From: Paenibacillus sediminis
GTDB taxonomy: Bacteria; Bacillota; Bacilli; Paenibacillales; Paenibacillaceae
DNA length: 64,000 bases
NCBI RefSeq assembly: GCF_017873765.1
Contig: NZ_JAGGKP010000001.1
Coordinates: forward strand, 62,001 to 126,000
Direction of reading: 5' to 3'
The notes beneath the pieces are model-generated. The model was not told the origin of the DNA and made no database searches. It was given only the letters and a program-made list of their open reading frames with translations. Positions within the stretch are counted from its first letter, which is position 1; each line of letters starts with the position of its first letter. The position numbers and the translations under genes were made by a program. This document shows positions 56,119 to 64,000 of this stretch, one piece after another.

Positions 56119-56866
56119 GCTGCAGCGCACCTCCCCCGAAATAAATATCTTTTACTCGCTGATCGTTTCTTATTTCTTCTGGTTTACCTGACAGGAATAC
56201 CTCGCCATGATGAAGTACCGTAATCCGATCTGCAATGGAGAATACAACCTCCATATCGTGCTCGATGACTAGCAAACTAATGGTACGAGGCAGTTTCTGT
56301 ATCAGCTTTGTAGTTTGTATTGTTTCTGCAGGTGACATTCCTGATGTCGGTTCGTCGAGCAGTAAAATGGTTGGTTTAGTGGCGATCGCGAGCATGATTT
56401 CCACTAACCTTTGCTCACCATAAGAGAGTTCATCTACGGTCTGATTTCGGCGCTCCCAGAGATCCCACTCTTTAAGTAAATCCTGAGATTCTTGCTGCAT
56501 ATCTTTATAACTCAACAGAGACTTAAACAGCTTAAAGCGATAAGATTTGCGGGCAGTAACTGCCAGATGGACGTTTTCCTCAACGGTCAGCTTGCCGAAT
56601 AAATTGTTTTTTTGAAATGTTCTGGACATGCCTTCAGAGACGCGGGTATGACTCGGAAGATCGGCAATCATTTTGCCTTGAATAGATACGGTTCCTTCGT
56701 TAATTGGAAGAACGCCAGTTATGCAGTTAAACAGTGTTGTTTTGCCAGCTCCATTAGGACCGATGATGATATGCCGCTCTTCGGGCTCGACCTCTAGACT
56801 AACGTTTTTTAAAACCTGAAGCCCTTTAAAAGATTTACTCAACCCTTCTACTTTAAGCAAACTCAC
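56105..56866 (-). CDS. livG: Branched-chain amino acid-type ABC transporter ATPase (LivG)
   Basis: This 253-aa ATPase shows Walker A IIGPNGAGKTTLFNCITG, the LivG-typical FQKNNLFGKLTVEENVHLA, signature LSYGEQRLVEIMLAIA (Gly-Gly replaced by Tyr-Gly, as is normal in this family), Walker B ILLLDEPTSGMSPAE and VIEHDMEVVFSIADRITVLHHG. It overlaps livM by four bases. It pairs with LivF as the nucleotide-binding heterodimer. Confidence 0.95.
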   Translation of the reverse strand: MSLLKVEGLSKSFKGLQVLKNVSLEVEPEERHIIIGPNGAGKTTLFNCITGVLPINEGTVSIQGKMIADLPSHTRVSEGMSRTFQKNNLFGKLTVEENVHLAVTARKSYRFKLFKSLLSYKDMQQESQDLLKEWDLWERRNQTVDELSYGEQRLVEIMLAIATKPTILLLDEPTSGMSPAETIQTTKLIQKLPRTISLLVIEHDMEVVFSIADRITVLHHGEVFLSGKPEEIRNDQRVKDIYFGGGALQRAEA

Positions 56867-57870
56867 GCCTCAGTCACTCCTTTAGTCTCATCCTTACTAA
56901 TCTTCTCAGATGAATTTAGGGCGGGGGAATTTATTTCTTTCTGCCGTCGACTTATCTTGCGCCATGCTAAAAGCAACAAATTGGCGATACCTCCACGGCC
57001 GTACAGCACGAACGCGACAAAAATAACGCCCATAATCATTGGCCAACGTTCCGTATAAGAGCTAATATAATTTTGCAAAATGACGAACACTGCCGCCCCG
57101 ATTGGCGGGCCAAACAGCGTACCAACCCCTCCGATAATAATCATGACAAGCACTTGTCCAGAGAAGTTCCAATTAAGCGTATCGGGACTGACAAAATAAT
57201 TGTAGAAGGCATATAGCCCGCCTGCATAACCTGCAATGCCGCCAGAAATCGTATACGCAAGCAGCTTATATGAACGTACAGAGTAGCCTAATGCTCTCAT
57301 ACGCGACTCATTCTCTTTAACCCCGATAATGGCTTTGCCTGCAGGTGAATTGATGAACATACGGAGCAGTACATAGCAGATCATAACAGAGACCGCCATG
57401 ACATAATAAAGTCCCATTGAGCCGCTTATAGGTCCGAATCCAAAATCGAGGGATGCAGCGACGCTCATTCCATCTGATCCGCCAGTCACACCCTTTAGCT
57501 TGTAGGCAACCGCATACAGCATTTGACTGAAGGCGAGGGTAATCATTAGAAAATAAGCGCCTGACGATCTTATAAACAAAAATCCTGTTAACAGCGCGAT
57601 TAAAGCTGCAAAGATAATTGCCGACGCTAACAGCACAAAAGTGTTCGGTACAAACTTGCCAAGGAGAGCGATTGTATATGCCCCAATGCCGAAAAATGCC
57701 GCATGACCTAAAGATACTAACCCTGCATACCCGGTAATTAAACCGAGGCTCAGTACGAAAATTGACATAATGAACACTTCGGCAGTTAATTTGATTCCGT
57801 AAGACGTCAGCATGACAGGGAGAATAAGGAGAAGAACAGCAATTGCAGCAGGAAATATCATTTTCTTCAT
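56863..57870 (-). CDS. livM: Branched-chain amino acid-type ABC transporter permease (LivM)
   Basis: This 335-aa permease has 8-10 hydrophobic segments, the LivM start GLITGYAGLVSLGHAAFFGIGAY (about 43-65), and the conserved GVKENESRMRALGYSVRSYKLLAYTISGGIAGYAGGLYA (about 182-220). A basic tail (WRKISRRQKEINS) extends beyond the family core. Four-base overlaps with livH and livG show tight coupling. Confidence 0.93.
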   Translation of the reverse strand: MKKMIFPAAIAVLLLILPVMLTSYGIKLTAEVFIMSIFVLSLGLITGYAGLVSLGHAAFFGIGAYTIALLGKFVPNTFVLLASAIIFAALIALLTGFLFIRSSGAYFLMITLAFSQMLYAVAYKLKGVTGGSDGMSVAASLDFGFGPISGSMGLYYVMAVSVMICYVLLRMFINSPAGKAIIGVKENESRMRALGYSVRSYKLLAYTISGGIAGYAGGLYAFYNYFVSPDTLNWNFSGQVLVMIIIGGVGTLFGPPIGAAVFVILQNYISSYTERWPMIMGVIFVAFVLYGRGGIANLLLLAWRKISRRQKEINSPALNSSEKISKDETKGVTEA

Positions 57871-58736
57871 GCGTCCACCCCTTTTCCGAACAAGCCTGAC
57901 GGTTTAATTAATAATATAAAGACCATTAAGGCGAAAATAAGGACCATTGAAAAGGACGGGAACCAAACCTGTCCAAGCGTATCGACCATACCGACCAAGA
58001 TCGCCCCGATAAATGCTCCTTTCCATGTCTTCAAACCGCCGATAACGACGATGACAAGCGATAGAATCAATACATCGTTATCCATTCCAGAATATAATCC
58101 TAGGATTGGGGCGCCAAGACCGCCGCTCAGACCAGCCATTCCTGCCCCGAACGCAAACACGCCTGCAAATACCAATTTAAAATTGATGCCGAGACTGCTC
58201 AGCATATGACGATCATCTACACCGGCTCGAACAATGGCTCCAATACGAGTTCTTGATTCTATGTACCAAAGAAGGAGTGCCACGGCACATCCGACCACAA
58301 CCACAAATAGCCGATAGACAGGAAACGTAACGACACCGATTGTCAATGAAGCATCAAGCAGTGGAGGAATGGAAATGGATTTTGGGCTGGAGCCCCAAAT
58401 CCATTTCACTAAATCTGTGAAAATAAAGATTAAACCGAACGTAAGCAGCACCTGTTCCAATTCTTTACCATACATTCGGTTTAATAGAAATCTTTCGATT
58501 AACATGCCGAGAATAGCTAGAAGAATGACCGAGATCAGTAAAGCAAGCCAAAAATTAAGATGTTGGTTTATAAACGTAAAGGTGAAATAGCCGCCGATCA
58601 TAAATAATGCGCCGTGAGCCAAGTTAACGACACTCAGCAGCCCGAAAATGATCGTAAGCCCAGCTGCTATCATAAAGAGCAGCATTCCATAGGCCAAACC
58701 AGTAATGATTTGTACAAACAAGATGGACAAGTCCAA
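57867..58736 (-). CDS. livH: Branched-chain amino acid-type ABC transporter permease (LivH)
   Basis: This 289-aa permease shows GLAYGMLLFMIAAGLTIIFGLLSVVNLAHGALFMIGGY (about 12-49) and IVRAGVDDRHMLSSLGINFKLVFAGVFAFGAGMAGLSGGL (about 167-206). The start is TTG, set by AGGAGAGG. In liv-like systems tied to aromatic catabolism such permeases import aromatic acids. That role here is suggested by the adjacent pra operon only. Confidence 0.92.
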   Translation of the reverse strand: MDLSILFVQIITGLAYGMLLFMIAAGLTIIFGLLSVVNLAHGALFMIGGYFTFTFINQHLNFWLALLISVILLAILGMLIERFLLNRMYGKELEQVLLTFGLIFIFTDLVKWIWGSSPKSISIPPLLDASLTIGVVTFPVYRLFVVVVGCAVALLLWYIESRTRIGAIVRAGVDDRHMLSSLGINFKLVFAGVFAFGAGMAGLSGGLGAPILGLYSGMDNDVLILSLVIVVIGGLKTWKGAFIGAILVGMVDTLGQVWFPSFSMVLIFALMVFILLIKPSGLFGKGVDA

Positions 58737-58785
58737 TAGCCTCTCCTGCCTTCCGGTTTATCCATTTTAGGTTATGTTCTAAGTT

Positions 58786-60051
58786 TTATTTCGCAGGCGC
58801 CTGCTCAGGCATTGTTACATTTGGAACGGTATCCAATATTTCTTGCAAGATGCCGTCTTTTTTCACATTTTTGACGATATAAAAGTTTTGGATCGGGTTG
58901 TTTGTTTTTGCATCGATGGTGATCGTGCCGCGCGGACTTTCAAACGTAATTCCTTTTAATACTTTAATTAAATCTTCTGATTTCTTACTTCCAGATTTCT
59001 CTATGGCTTGATGAATTAATTGAGCGGAATCATAGCCGTCAACACTGAATACATTCGGAGCTTTGTTATATTTCGCTTTGTATGCATCTATGAATTTCTT
59101 GTTGGCGTCGTTATCAATAGCCGGAACCCAGATGGCATTTGCTAGAATACCTTCTGCAGCGTCCCCAGCTGGTCCCGTAATAAGCTCGTCACCAAGCTCG
59201 AGAGGACCTGTCAGCGGAATTTTCCCTTGAAGACCAAACTCCTTGTATTGCTGCACGAACCGAATACCGTCAGTACCTGTGGCAAAAGCGAATACAAGAT
59301 CGGGTTTGGCGCTGGCTACTTCCGTCAAATATGTCGCGAAGTCATTTGTACCTAGCTTTGGAAATACCGATTTTACAACTTTACCGCCGGCTTGTTCGAA
59401 TGCTGCGATAAAGGCATCCGCAACTTCGTGCCCAGCTGGATAATCTGGCCCGATGACAAAGGCGGTTTTACCGACATTTTTCGCGTAGTATGCTGCACCC
59501 GCACTCCCATTTTGCCAATTTGAAAAGGAAACCCGGTATATATAATCGCTCTTCTTACCCCATGACACATCATTAGCTGCTGCATTCGCATCGATTAACA
59601 CAATTTTGTCTTTCTCAATCGGATCGCGTAAAGCGTTAATAACAGAGCTAGAGATTGGACCTACCAATATATCGACTTTCTCGCTGTCAACCAGTTGACG
59701 GTATTTTCGCAACGCGGTTTGTGGATTCGCTTCATCATCTTCATATTTGATTTCGACTTTGCGATTGCCGATCACCCAGTTGTTTTGTTCAAAATAAAGC
59801 TCCAGGCCGTTTTTAATGCTTTCAGATAAAGGGGCAAATGTACCTGTGAAGGAGAGAATAACGCCGATTTTTAAAGGTTCAGAATCACCTGCAGCCTGTG
59901 CAGTGCTTTCAGTCGTATTCGTCGACTCAGTGGTGTTTGAAGAATTCGATGATTTCTGACTGCACGCTGTCAAAATGAACATGAGTGCTGTCAGCAGAAG
60001 TACAAGCTTATTCAAATTTTTCTTGACGATAGGCAGTTTACCTCGTTGCAT
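58786..60051 (-). CDS. livK: Liv-type ABC transporter substrate-binding lipoprotein
   Basis: This 421-aa periplasmic-binding-protein type 1 fold has a lipoprotein signal with KLVLLLTALMFILTACSQ (lipid Cys about 30) and an S/N/T-rich linker. The body has LKIGVILSFTGTFAPLSESIKNGLELYFEQ, ALRKYRQLVDSEKVDILVGPISSSVINAL and FSVDGYDSAQLIHQAIEKSG. Similar proteins bind branched-chain amino acids, amides or aromatic acids. GAGGGGG precedes the ATG at ten bases. It heads the operon livK-H-M-G-F, and a cre box and PraR-like repeat lie upstream. Confidence 0.92.
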   Translation of the reverse strand: MQRGKLPIVKKNLNKLVLLLTALMFILTACSQKSSNSSNTTESTNTTESTAQAAGDSEPLKIGVILSFTGTFAPLSESIKNGLELYFEQNNWVIGNRKVEIKYEDDEANPQTALRKYRQLVDSEKVDILVGPISSSVINALRDPIEKDKIVLIDANAAANDVSWGKKSDYIYRVSFSNWQNGSAGAAYYAKNVGKTAFVIGPDYPAGHEVADAFIAAFEQAGGKVVKSVFPKLGTNDFATYLTEVASAKPDLVFAFATGTDGIRFVQQYKEFGLQGKIPLTGPLELGDELITGPAGDAAEGILANAIWVPAIDNDANKKFIDAYKAKYNKAPNVFSVDGYDSAQLIHQAIEKSGSKKSEDLIKVLKGITFESPRGTITIDAKTNNPIQNFYIVKNVKKDGILQEILDTVPNVTMPEQAPAK

Positions 60052-60133
60052 CTCATACTTACCCCCTCGATTAAATTGGCGGATCTTCGATCCACGGCTT
60101 TCTGTTACCTAACGTATCCAAAAACAAATGTCA

Positions 60134-60164
60134 TGAAAACGCTTATATTCCGTTATAGTAAACA
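60134..60164. promoter_or_regulatory. cre box and weak PraR-like repeat upstream of livK
   Basis: TGAAAACGCTTATA (60134-60147) fits the cre consensus with one mismatch. TATTC-N9-AAACA (60146-60164) matches the PraR-type TGTTC-N9-GAACA in 8 of 10 bases. Both lie about 85-115 bases before livK on its upstream side. Confidence 0.4.
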
Positions 60165-60210
60165 GCCGCAATTTTCTGAGAATGATAGAGGGTATGGGGA
60201 TAAGGAATCA

Positions 60211-60248
60211 AATGAGTAAAGCCCCGAAATATCGGGGCTTTACTCATT
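60211..60248 (-). terminator. Terminator of the two-component operon, 17-bp perfect stem
   Basis: AATGAGTAAAGCCCCGA pairs without mismatch with its complement over a four-base loop. The stop codon of the response regulator lies in the stem. It shields livK from read-through. Confidence 0.85.
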
Positions 60249-60960
60249 TCTTATTGCGATAGACTCGCTCGGGTCTTCCGACAACGCCATAGGATAGGTC
60301 GGCATATACATCGCCTAGACTGACTAGATGCTCTAAATAGCGGCGGCCTGTGGAGCGGCTTACGCCTATCATTTTGGCAACTTGATCTGCGGTTAGACCA
60401 TCTGGCGTGTTTGAAATGGTTTGGATGACTTTATCGAGCGTTAATTTATCAATTCCTTTGGGTAAGAACGAATCGGATGATGCAGGCTCCTTTTTCGCTG
60501 TTACAGAGAGCAGGCGATCTACGTCACTTTGACTGATGTTTCCGCTTACAACTAATCGGGTAAGCTCACGGTTGAAATTAAGATACCGAAGCAGCGTCTC
60601 TTGAAGCCTGTTAAAGATGAGCGGTTTCATAATGTAGTCGAAGGCGCCGCTGCGAACAGCTTCCCGAATGGCGTCCACTTCTCTGGCAGCAGTAATCATA
60701 ATGACATCCGTATCTGGGTAATGTTGACGAATGTACTTAAGAATCTCTAAACCATTTGCATTAGGCAAGTAGATATCGAGCAACACTAGGGTTGGCATAA
60801 GAATTTGCAGCTGTTCTTTGGCTTGGTGTTCATCGATCGCAATCCCAACTACGCTAAAGCCCTCTACTTGCTCAATGAATCGCCGATTAATCTCAGCAAT
60901 TCTTAGATCATCTTCTACGATTAACACTTCAACAGTCGGTGTTTGGAGCTGAATTTCCAT
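60244..60960 (-). CDS. Response regulator of the CitT/DcuR/DctR family
   Basis: This 238-aa protein has an N-terminal receiver (VLIVEDDLRIAEINRRFIE, phospho-Asp in LVLLDIYLPNANG about 57, MITAAR, YIMKPL). The C-terminal domain has a helix-turn-helix (LTADQVAKMIGVSRSTGRRYLEHLVSLGDV) typical of CitB-type regulators of di- and tricarboxylate use. ATG 60960 is well spaced from AAAGGGG; 60978 is an in-frame alternative. It overlaps the kinase gene by 32 bases. The likely target is the divergent tctC operon. Confidence 0.92.
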   Translation of the reverse strand: MEIQLQTPTVEVLIVEDDLRIAEINRRFIEQVEGFSVVGIAIDEHQAKEQLQILMPTLVLLDIYLPNANGLEILKYIRQHYPDTDVIMITAAREVDAIREAVRSGAFDYIMKPLIFNRLQETLLRYLNFNRELTRLVVSGNISQSDVDRLLSVTAKKEPASSDSFLPKGIDKLTLDKVIQTISNTPDGLTADQVAKMIGVSRSTGRRYLEHLVSLGDVYADLSYGVVGRPERVYRNKK

Positions 60961-62566
60961 CGAAATTACCCCTTTCATCGAAGTCAGTTTTCTTCGGGAT
61001 CGCTACAGTAAATATTGTCCCGCCTGCAGTGTTTCTATTAAATGTAATATAGCCGTTTAACTTATTGACCGCACTCACCACTAGAGCGAGTCCTATACCA
61101 CGGTGTTTACCTTCCTTGGTTGAAAATCCTTTCTCAAAAACAGCGTTGCTTATTTCCTCAGCAATACCGATTCCATTATCTTCGCATTCTATGATCAGAT
61201 CTTCACCCAGGTCTGTTAAGAACAATTTGACTTGTCGTTCCGAGGTATTGTCTCTAGCAAGTACAGCCTCCATTGCGTTATCTACTAGATTGCCAATAAT
61301 GGTAACAAGCAAGTTGCGATCGACTTTTTCAGGGATATCTCTAAATGAACTTTCATAGTCAATTTCGAATGTGAGCTTCAGTTCTTGAGCATGATTGTAT
61401 TTACCGATAATGAGTCCGCCAATCATTGGATCAGGTATTTCTCGCATAATAAATTGGACTAGATTCTGATGAATATCTGCTTCGCGTGAGATGAGATCGA
61501 TCGCTTCTTGATAAGACCCAAGCTGGATAAGTCCAGAGATGACATATAGTTTATTTGAAAATTCGTGCGTTTGAGCGCGGAGTGAATCCGCAAACCTTTT
61601 GACTTGTGATAACTCTTCAGCTAACCGGTACAACTCGGATTTGCTGCGGAAGCTGGAGACGGCGCCAGCTATATGACCATTCAGATCAATAACGGGTACC
61701 CGATTGACAATAACCTCGTGATCCCCCATAAGCATCTCTCTATCAAATTCCGCTTTACCCGAACGAACGACTTCAAGCATCCTTGTATTCGGAATGACTT
61801 CGTCGATTTGCTGGCCAGTAATATCGGTGTTTTCCGGCAATTGAAGCAGCTGATATGTATAACGATTTGCCATCGTAACGAAGCCATCTTTATTTACTGC
61901 AATAATCCCTTCCCGAATGGATTCTAGGATGGCTTGTTTTTCTGTGTAAAGGGCTCCAATTTCTTTCGGTTCCAGTCCATGTATGGAACGGCGTACACTC
62001 TGGGCAATAAGAATTGCTCCTCCAAGCCCAACGATGAGCACGAGTAATGAAATAAGCTCAATTTGAATTTTGTAGGACTCGGTAATATGACGAATGTCCG
62101 ACGTTAGAAAACCAACGGATACGATCCCAATGACATCTCCATTGTTATCGAACACAGGTGCTTTACCGCGCAGTGATGGTCCTAATGATCCAACTGCCTT
62201 CGAAATGATCGAATGTCCTTCAAGCACGGGTCCGTTATCTCCGCCGACCATTCCTTTGCCGATCCGTTCAGGAAGCGGGTGTGAATACCTTATGCCTTCG
62301 CGGTTACCGACAACGATATATTCAGCATCCGTCTTAAGCCGAATGCTCTCAGCAATCGGTTGAATGATAGCTGAGGGGTTCGGATTATGAAATGCTTGCC
62401 TAATTTCAGGCATAGACGCAATCGTCTCAGCAATCTTCAGCGCCCTGGTTCCAATTTGATCTTCAAGAACGGAGGTGACGACATAATTGAAAATGCCTCC
62501 AAGACTTACAGTGACTAAAGCAAGCAGTGAACAAATGATCAGTATGAGCTTCGATTGCAGACGCAT
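60929..62566 (-). CDS. Sensor histidine kinase of the CitA/DcuS family
   Basis: In this 545-aa membrane kinase, TM1 (about 8-30) and TM2 (about 172-193) enclose an extracytoplasmic Cache/PDC domain with DAEYIVVGNREGIRYSHPLPERIGKGMVGGD, typical of citrate/C4-dicarboxylate sensors. A PAS domain (about 215-310), the phospho-His in LRAQTHEFSNKLYVISGLIQLG (about 347) and an HATPase with NLVDNAMEAV and DNGIGI follow. The carboxylate-sensor architecture and the divergent tctC gene suggest it senses a tricarboxylate. It overlaps its regulator gene. Confidence 0.92.
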   Translation of the reverse strand: MRLQSKLILIICSLLALVTVSLGGIFNYVVTSVLEDQIGTRALKIAETIASMPEIRQAFHNPNPSAIIQPIAESIRLKTDAEYIVVGNREGIRYSHPLPERIGKGMVGGDNGPVLEGHSIISKAVGSLGPSLRGKAPVFDNNGDVIGIVSVGFLTSDIRHITESYKIQIELISLLVLIVGLGGAILIAQSVRRSIHGLEPKEIGALYTEKQAILESIREGIIAVNKDGFVTMANRYTYQLLQLPENTDITGQQIDEVIPNTRMLEVVRSGKAEFDREMLMGDHEVIVNRVPVIDLNGHIAGAVSSFRSKSELYRLAEELSQVKRFADSLRAQTHEFSNKLYVISGLIQLGSYQEAIDLISREADIHQNLVQFIMREIPDPMIGGLIIGKYNHAQELKLTFEIDYESSFRDIPEKVDRNLLVTIIGNLVDNAMEAVLARDNTSERQVKLFLTDLGEDLIIECEDNGIGIAEEISNAVFEKGFSTKEGKHRGIGLALVVSAVNKLNGYITFNRNTAGGTIFTVAIPKKTDFDERGNFDGNSAPNTDC

Positions 62567-62605
62567 ATCGCTTTAAGTCCTCCGCTTTTTGCTCATATTG
62601 TATCA

Positions 62606-62619
62606 TAAAAGCGCTATCA
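62606..62619. promoter_or_regulatory. cre box 1 in the kinase/tctC divergent gap
   Basis: TAAAAGCGCTATCA matches the cre consensus except for base 2. It lies 40 bases before the kinase start and could repress either direction. Confidence 0.5.
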
Positions 62620-62705
62620 TGGAGCCCTAAAATTAGAGTTTGATCCCGTGAACAATATGAACAAAATACGCAAAAAGATGTTTTTACAACTTATTTTGTT
62701 AAAGT

Positions 62706-62760
62706 TTTACAATCAATCATTAAATGATATTCTGAAAGCGCTTATAAGAAAGCGCATTCA
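62706..62760 (+). promoter_or_regulatory. tctC promoter with overlapping cre boxes
   Basis: TTTACA (62706-62711), 16 bases, TATTCT (62728-62733) is a plausible promoter. Directly downstream lie TGAAAGCGCTTATA (62733-62746, one mismatch to cre) and AGAAAGCGCATTCA (62747-62760, two mismatches), arranged in tandem. Confidence 0.55.
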
Positions 62761-62785
62761 TATACATATGGAGGGGTTTATATTG

Positions 62786-63841
62786 TTGAAACACTTGATG
62801 ACAACTTCTTTAAAAGTAGCTTCAATTGGTGTTCTGGCGATCAGTTTGGCTGCCTGCGGAAGTACCGGTTCAAAGCAAGCGGCTTCTGATAATAAAGGCA
62901 CAGAACAAACCCAAACTGCATCATCCAATTATCCTGACAAAACGATAAGCCTCATTGCTCCATCTGGTGCTGGCGGCGGCTGGGATATGACAGCACGTAC
63001 CATTGCCAAAGTATTGTCAGAAACGAAACTTGTTGAAAAACCGATCACTGTGGAAAACAAACCAGGCGGAGGCGGCGCTGTATTTATGGCCGAATATGCC
63101 ACCAAGGACGTGAAAGACGACTATAAATTATTTGTTAACTCGCCGCCAATCTTAATTAACAATTTGAAAAAAGATGGAAATTCACCTTTCGGTTATAAAG
63201 ATACAACTCCGCTTGCGCAATTAACGAAAGATTACGGCGCGATTGCGGTTCCAGCTAATTCGAAATATAACGATTTGAAATCATTGCTTGATGATTTAAA
63301 GGCGGATCCTACGAAATTAACAGTAGCCGGCGGATCTGCACCAGGCTCCATGGACCATTTGGTATCCATCCTTCCTGCTTTCAAATATGGAATCGATCCT
63401 AAAAAAATCAAATATGTATCCTATGACGGCGGCGGTGAAGCAATGACTGCACTGCTTGGCGGCAACGCTGATGTTCTAGGTACAGATGCATCCTCGTTAG
63501 ACCAATACTTGAAAGCAGGCAAAATTAAGGTGCTTGCTGTAGCAGCACCTGAACGTCTTGGCGGCAGCATGAAAGACGTGCCAACGATGAAAGAACAAGG
63601 CATTGATGCTGAATTTATGATCTGGCGCGGAATTTTCGGACCTAAAGAGATGACTGACGACGCTAAGAAATTTTGGGATGATGCTCTGAAGAAAATGGTC
63701 GACACTGACGAGTGGAAAAAAGAAGTGGAAGCAAATAACTGGCAAACGGAATACAAAAATGCGGATGATTTCAAAGCTTACTTAGAGCAGCAAGAAACGC
63801 AAGTCAAAGATATGTTAACAGCTCTAGGAATGCAAAAATAA
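62786..63841 (+). CDS. tctC: Tripartite tricarboxylate transporter binding lipoprotein TctC
   Basis: This 351-aa protein has a lipoprotein signal (LMTTSLKVASIGVLAISLAACGST, lipid Cys about 22). The Bug/TctC body has YPDKTISLIAPSGAGGGWDMTARTIAKVLSE, VENKPGGGGAVFMAEYA, GGSAPGSMDHLVSI and MKDVPTMKEQGIDAEFMIWRGIFGP. It binds citrate or another carboxylate for the TctAB membrane pair. GGAGGGG sets the start at one of two adjacent TTG codons (62783 or 62786); the long ATG frame to 62648 would mask the lipoprotein signal. Unusually for Gram-positives, it is a lipoprotein anchored by Cys. Confidence 0.9.
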   Translation: MKHLMTTSLKVASIGVLAISLAACGSTGSKQAASDNKGTEQTQTASSNYPDKTISLIAPSGAGGGWDMTARTIAKVLSETKLVEKPITVENKPGGGGAVFMAEYATKDVKDDYKLFVNSPPILINNLKKDGNSPFGYKDTTPLAQLTKDYGAIAVPANSKYNDLKSLLDDLKADPTKLTVAGGSAPGSMDHLVSILPAFKYGIDPKKIKYVSYDGGGEAMTALLGGNADVLGTDASSLDQYLKAGKIKVLAVAAPERLGGSMKDVPTMKEQGIDAEFMIWRGIFGPKEMTDDAKKFWDDALKKMVDTDEWKKEVEANNWQTEYKNADDFKAYLEQQETQVKDMLTALGMQK

Positions 63842-63928
63842 GCAATGTATAAATGAATAACATCTTTCATTAGGGGGGCGAAGAGAAATCTTCTTCCCCC
63901 TATGCTTAAAGAGGAGACATGGAGAAGG

Positions 63929-64000
63929 ATGAATAGAAATTTCGATCGTTACGCCGGTATTGTATTTTTTGCAATTGGTACTGCTTTTGTGATCGGAAGC
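63929..64000 (+). CDS. tctB: Start of a TctB-family small membrane subunit, cut by the window edge
   Basis: ATG 63929 after GGAGAAGG opens MNRNFDRYAGIVFFAIGTAF, running off the end. The basic start and first hydrophobic segment, directly after tctC, fit the TctB four-helix subunit. TctA would be expected beyond the window. An ATG at 63918 yields only four codons and is rejected. Confidence 0.7.
   Translation, partial: MNRNFDRYAGIVFFAIGTAFVIGS

Overview
The window looks like chromosome of a Paenibacillus-type Gram-positive (Bacillales, Paenibacillaceae). Nearly all proteins have Bacillus/Paenibacillus-like architecture: a fused IICBA glucose PTS, GlcT antitermination, YuaF/FloT, odhAB without its own E3, class 2 GalT, and lipobox binding proteins. 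Shine-Dalgarno sites are strong AGGAGG types with frequent GTG/TTG starts, and CcpA-type cre boxes and a sigma-W-type promoter can be read directly. No rRNA, tRNA, CRISPR array, IS element or prophage was seen.

Layout. 0-8 kb: end of a HAD phosphatase gene, a Sir2 deacetylase, an aldo/keto reductase, an AraC regulator divergent from a Leloir operon galK-galE-galT, and an iron alcohol dehydrogenase. 8-16 kb: yuaF-floT (membrane microdomain) behind a sigma-W-like promoter, then glcT and ptsG-ptsH-ptsI with a RAT/terminator switch. 16-30 kb: an MTA/SAH-type deaminase, a MerR-methyltransferase fusion, tetR-map, a GH2 glycosidase, odhAB, a flavin reductase/ArsR pair, a cysteine-rich MarR with a destroyed target gene, a lactonase, and two decayed genes. 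30-41 kb: an ArsR-like regulator with an oligopeptide ABC operon, a TetR-led polar amino acid ABC operon with an OsmC gene, and a csaA fragment. 41-44.5 kb: GNAT and small genes, a ComA-like remnant, then folE, a rearranged PTPS and a STAS gene.

44.6-55.3 kb is the main accessory region: 4-hydroxybenzoate 3-hydroxylase, an IclR regulator and an operon B-E-G-F-D-H-(aldehyde dehydrogenase)-C-A encoding the protocatechuate 2,3-cleavage pathway. 4-Hydroxybenzoate would be hydroxylated to protocatechuate, ring-opened by PraA, decarboxylated by PraH, oxidised by PraB, passed through PraC/PraD, and split by PraE/F/G to pyruvate and acetyl-CoA. 55.4-60 kb is a five-gene Liv-type ABC transporter that may feed this pathway. 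60-64 kb is a CitST/DctSR-type two-component system divergent from a tripartite tricarboxylate transporter (tctC, start of tctB).

The most interesting observations are: (1) a PTPS gene whose halves are in rearranged order, between folE and a STAS gene; (2) an inverted repeat shared by the pobA and pra promoters, with a weaker copy before livK, as a candidate PraR regulon; (3) a cluster of gene remnants (csaA, GH1, flavoprotein, ComA-like) not obvious as ORFs; (4) paired operators for the Cys-rich MarR whose target gene is cut to 20 codons.
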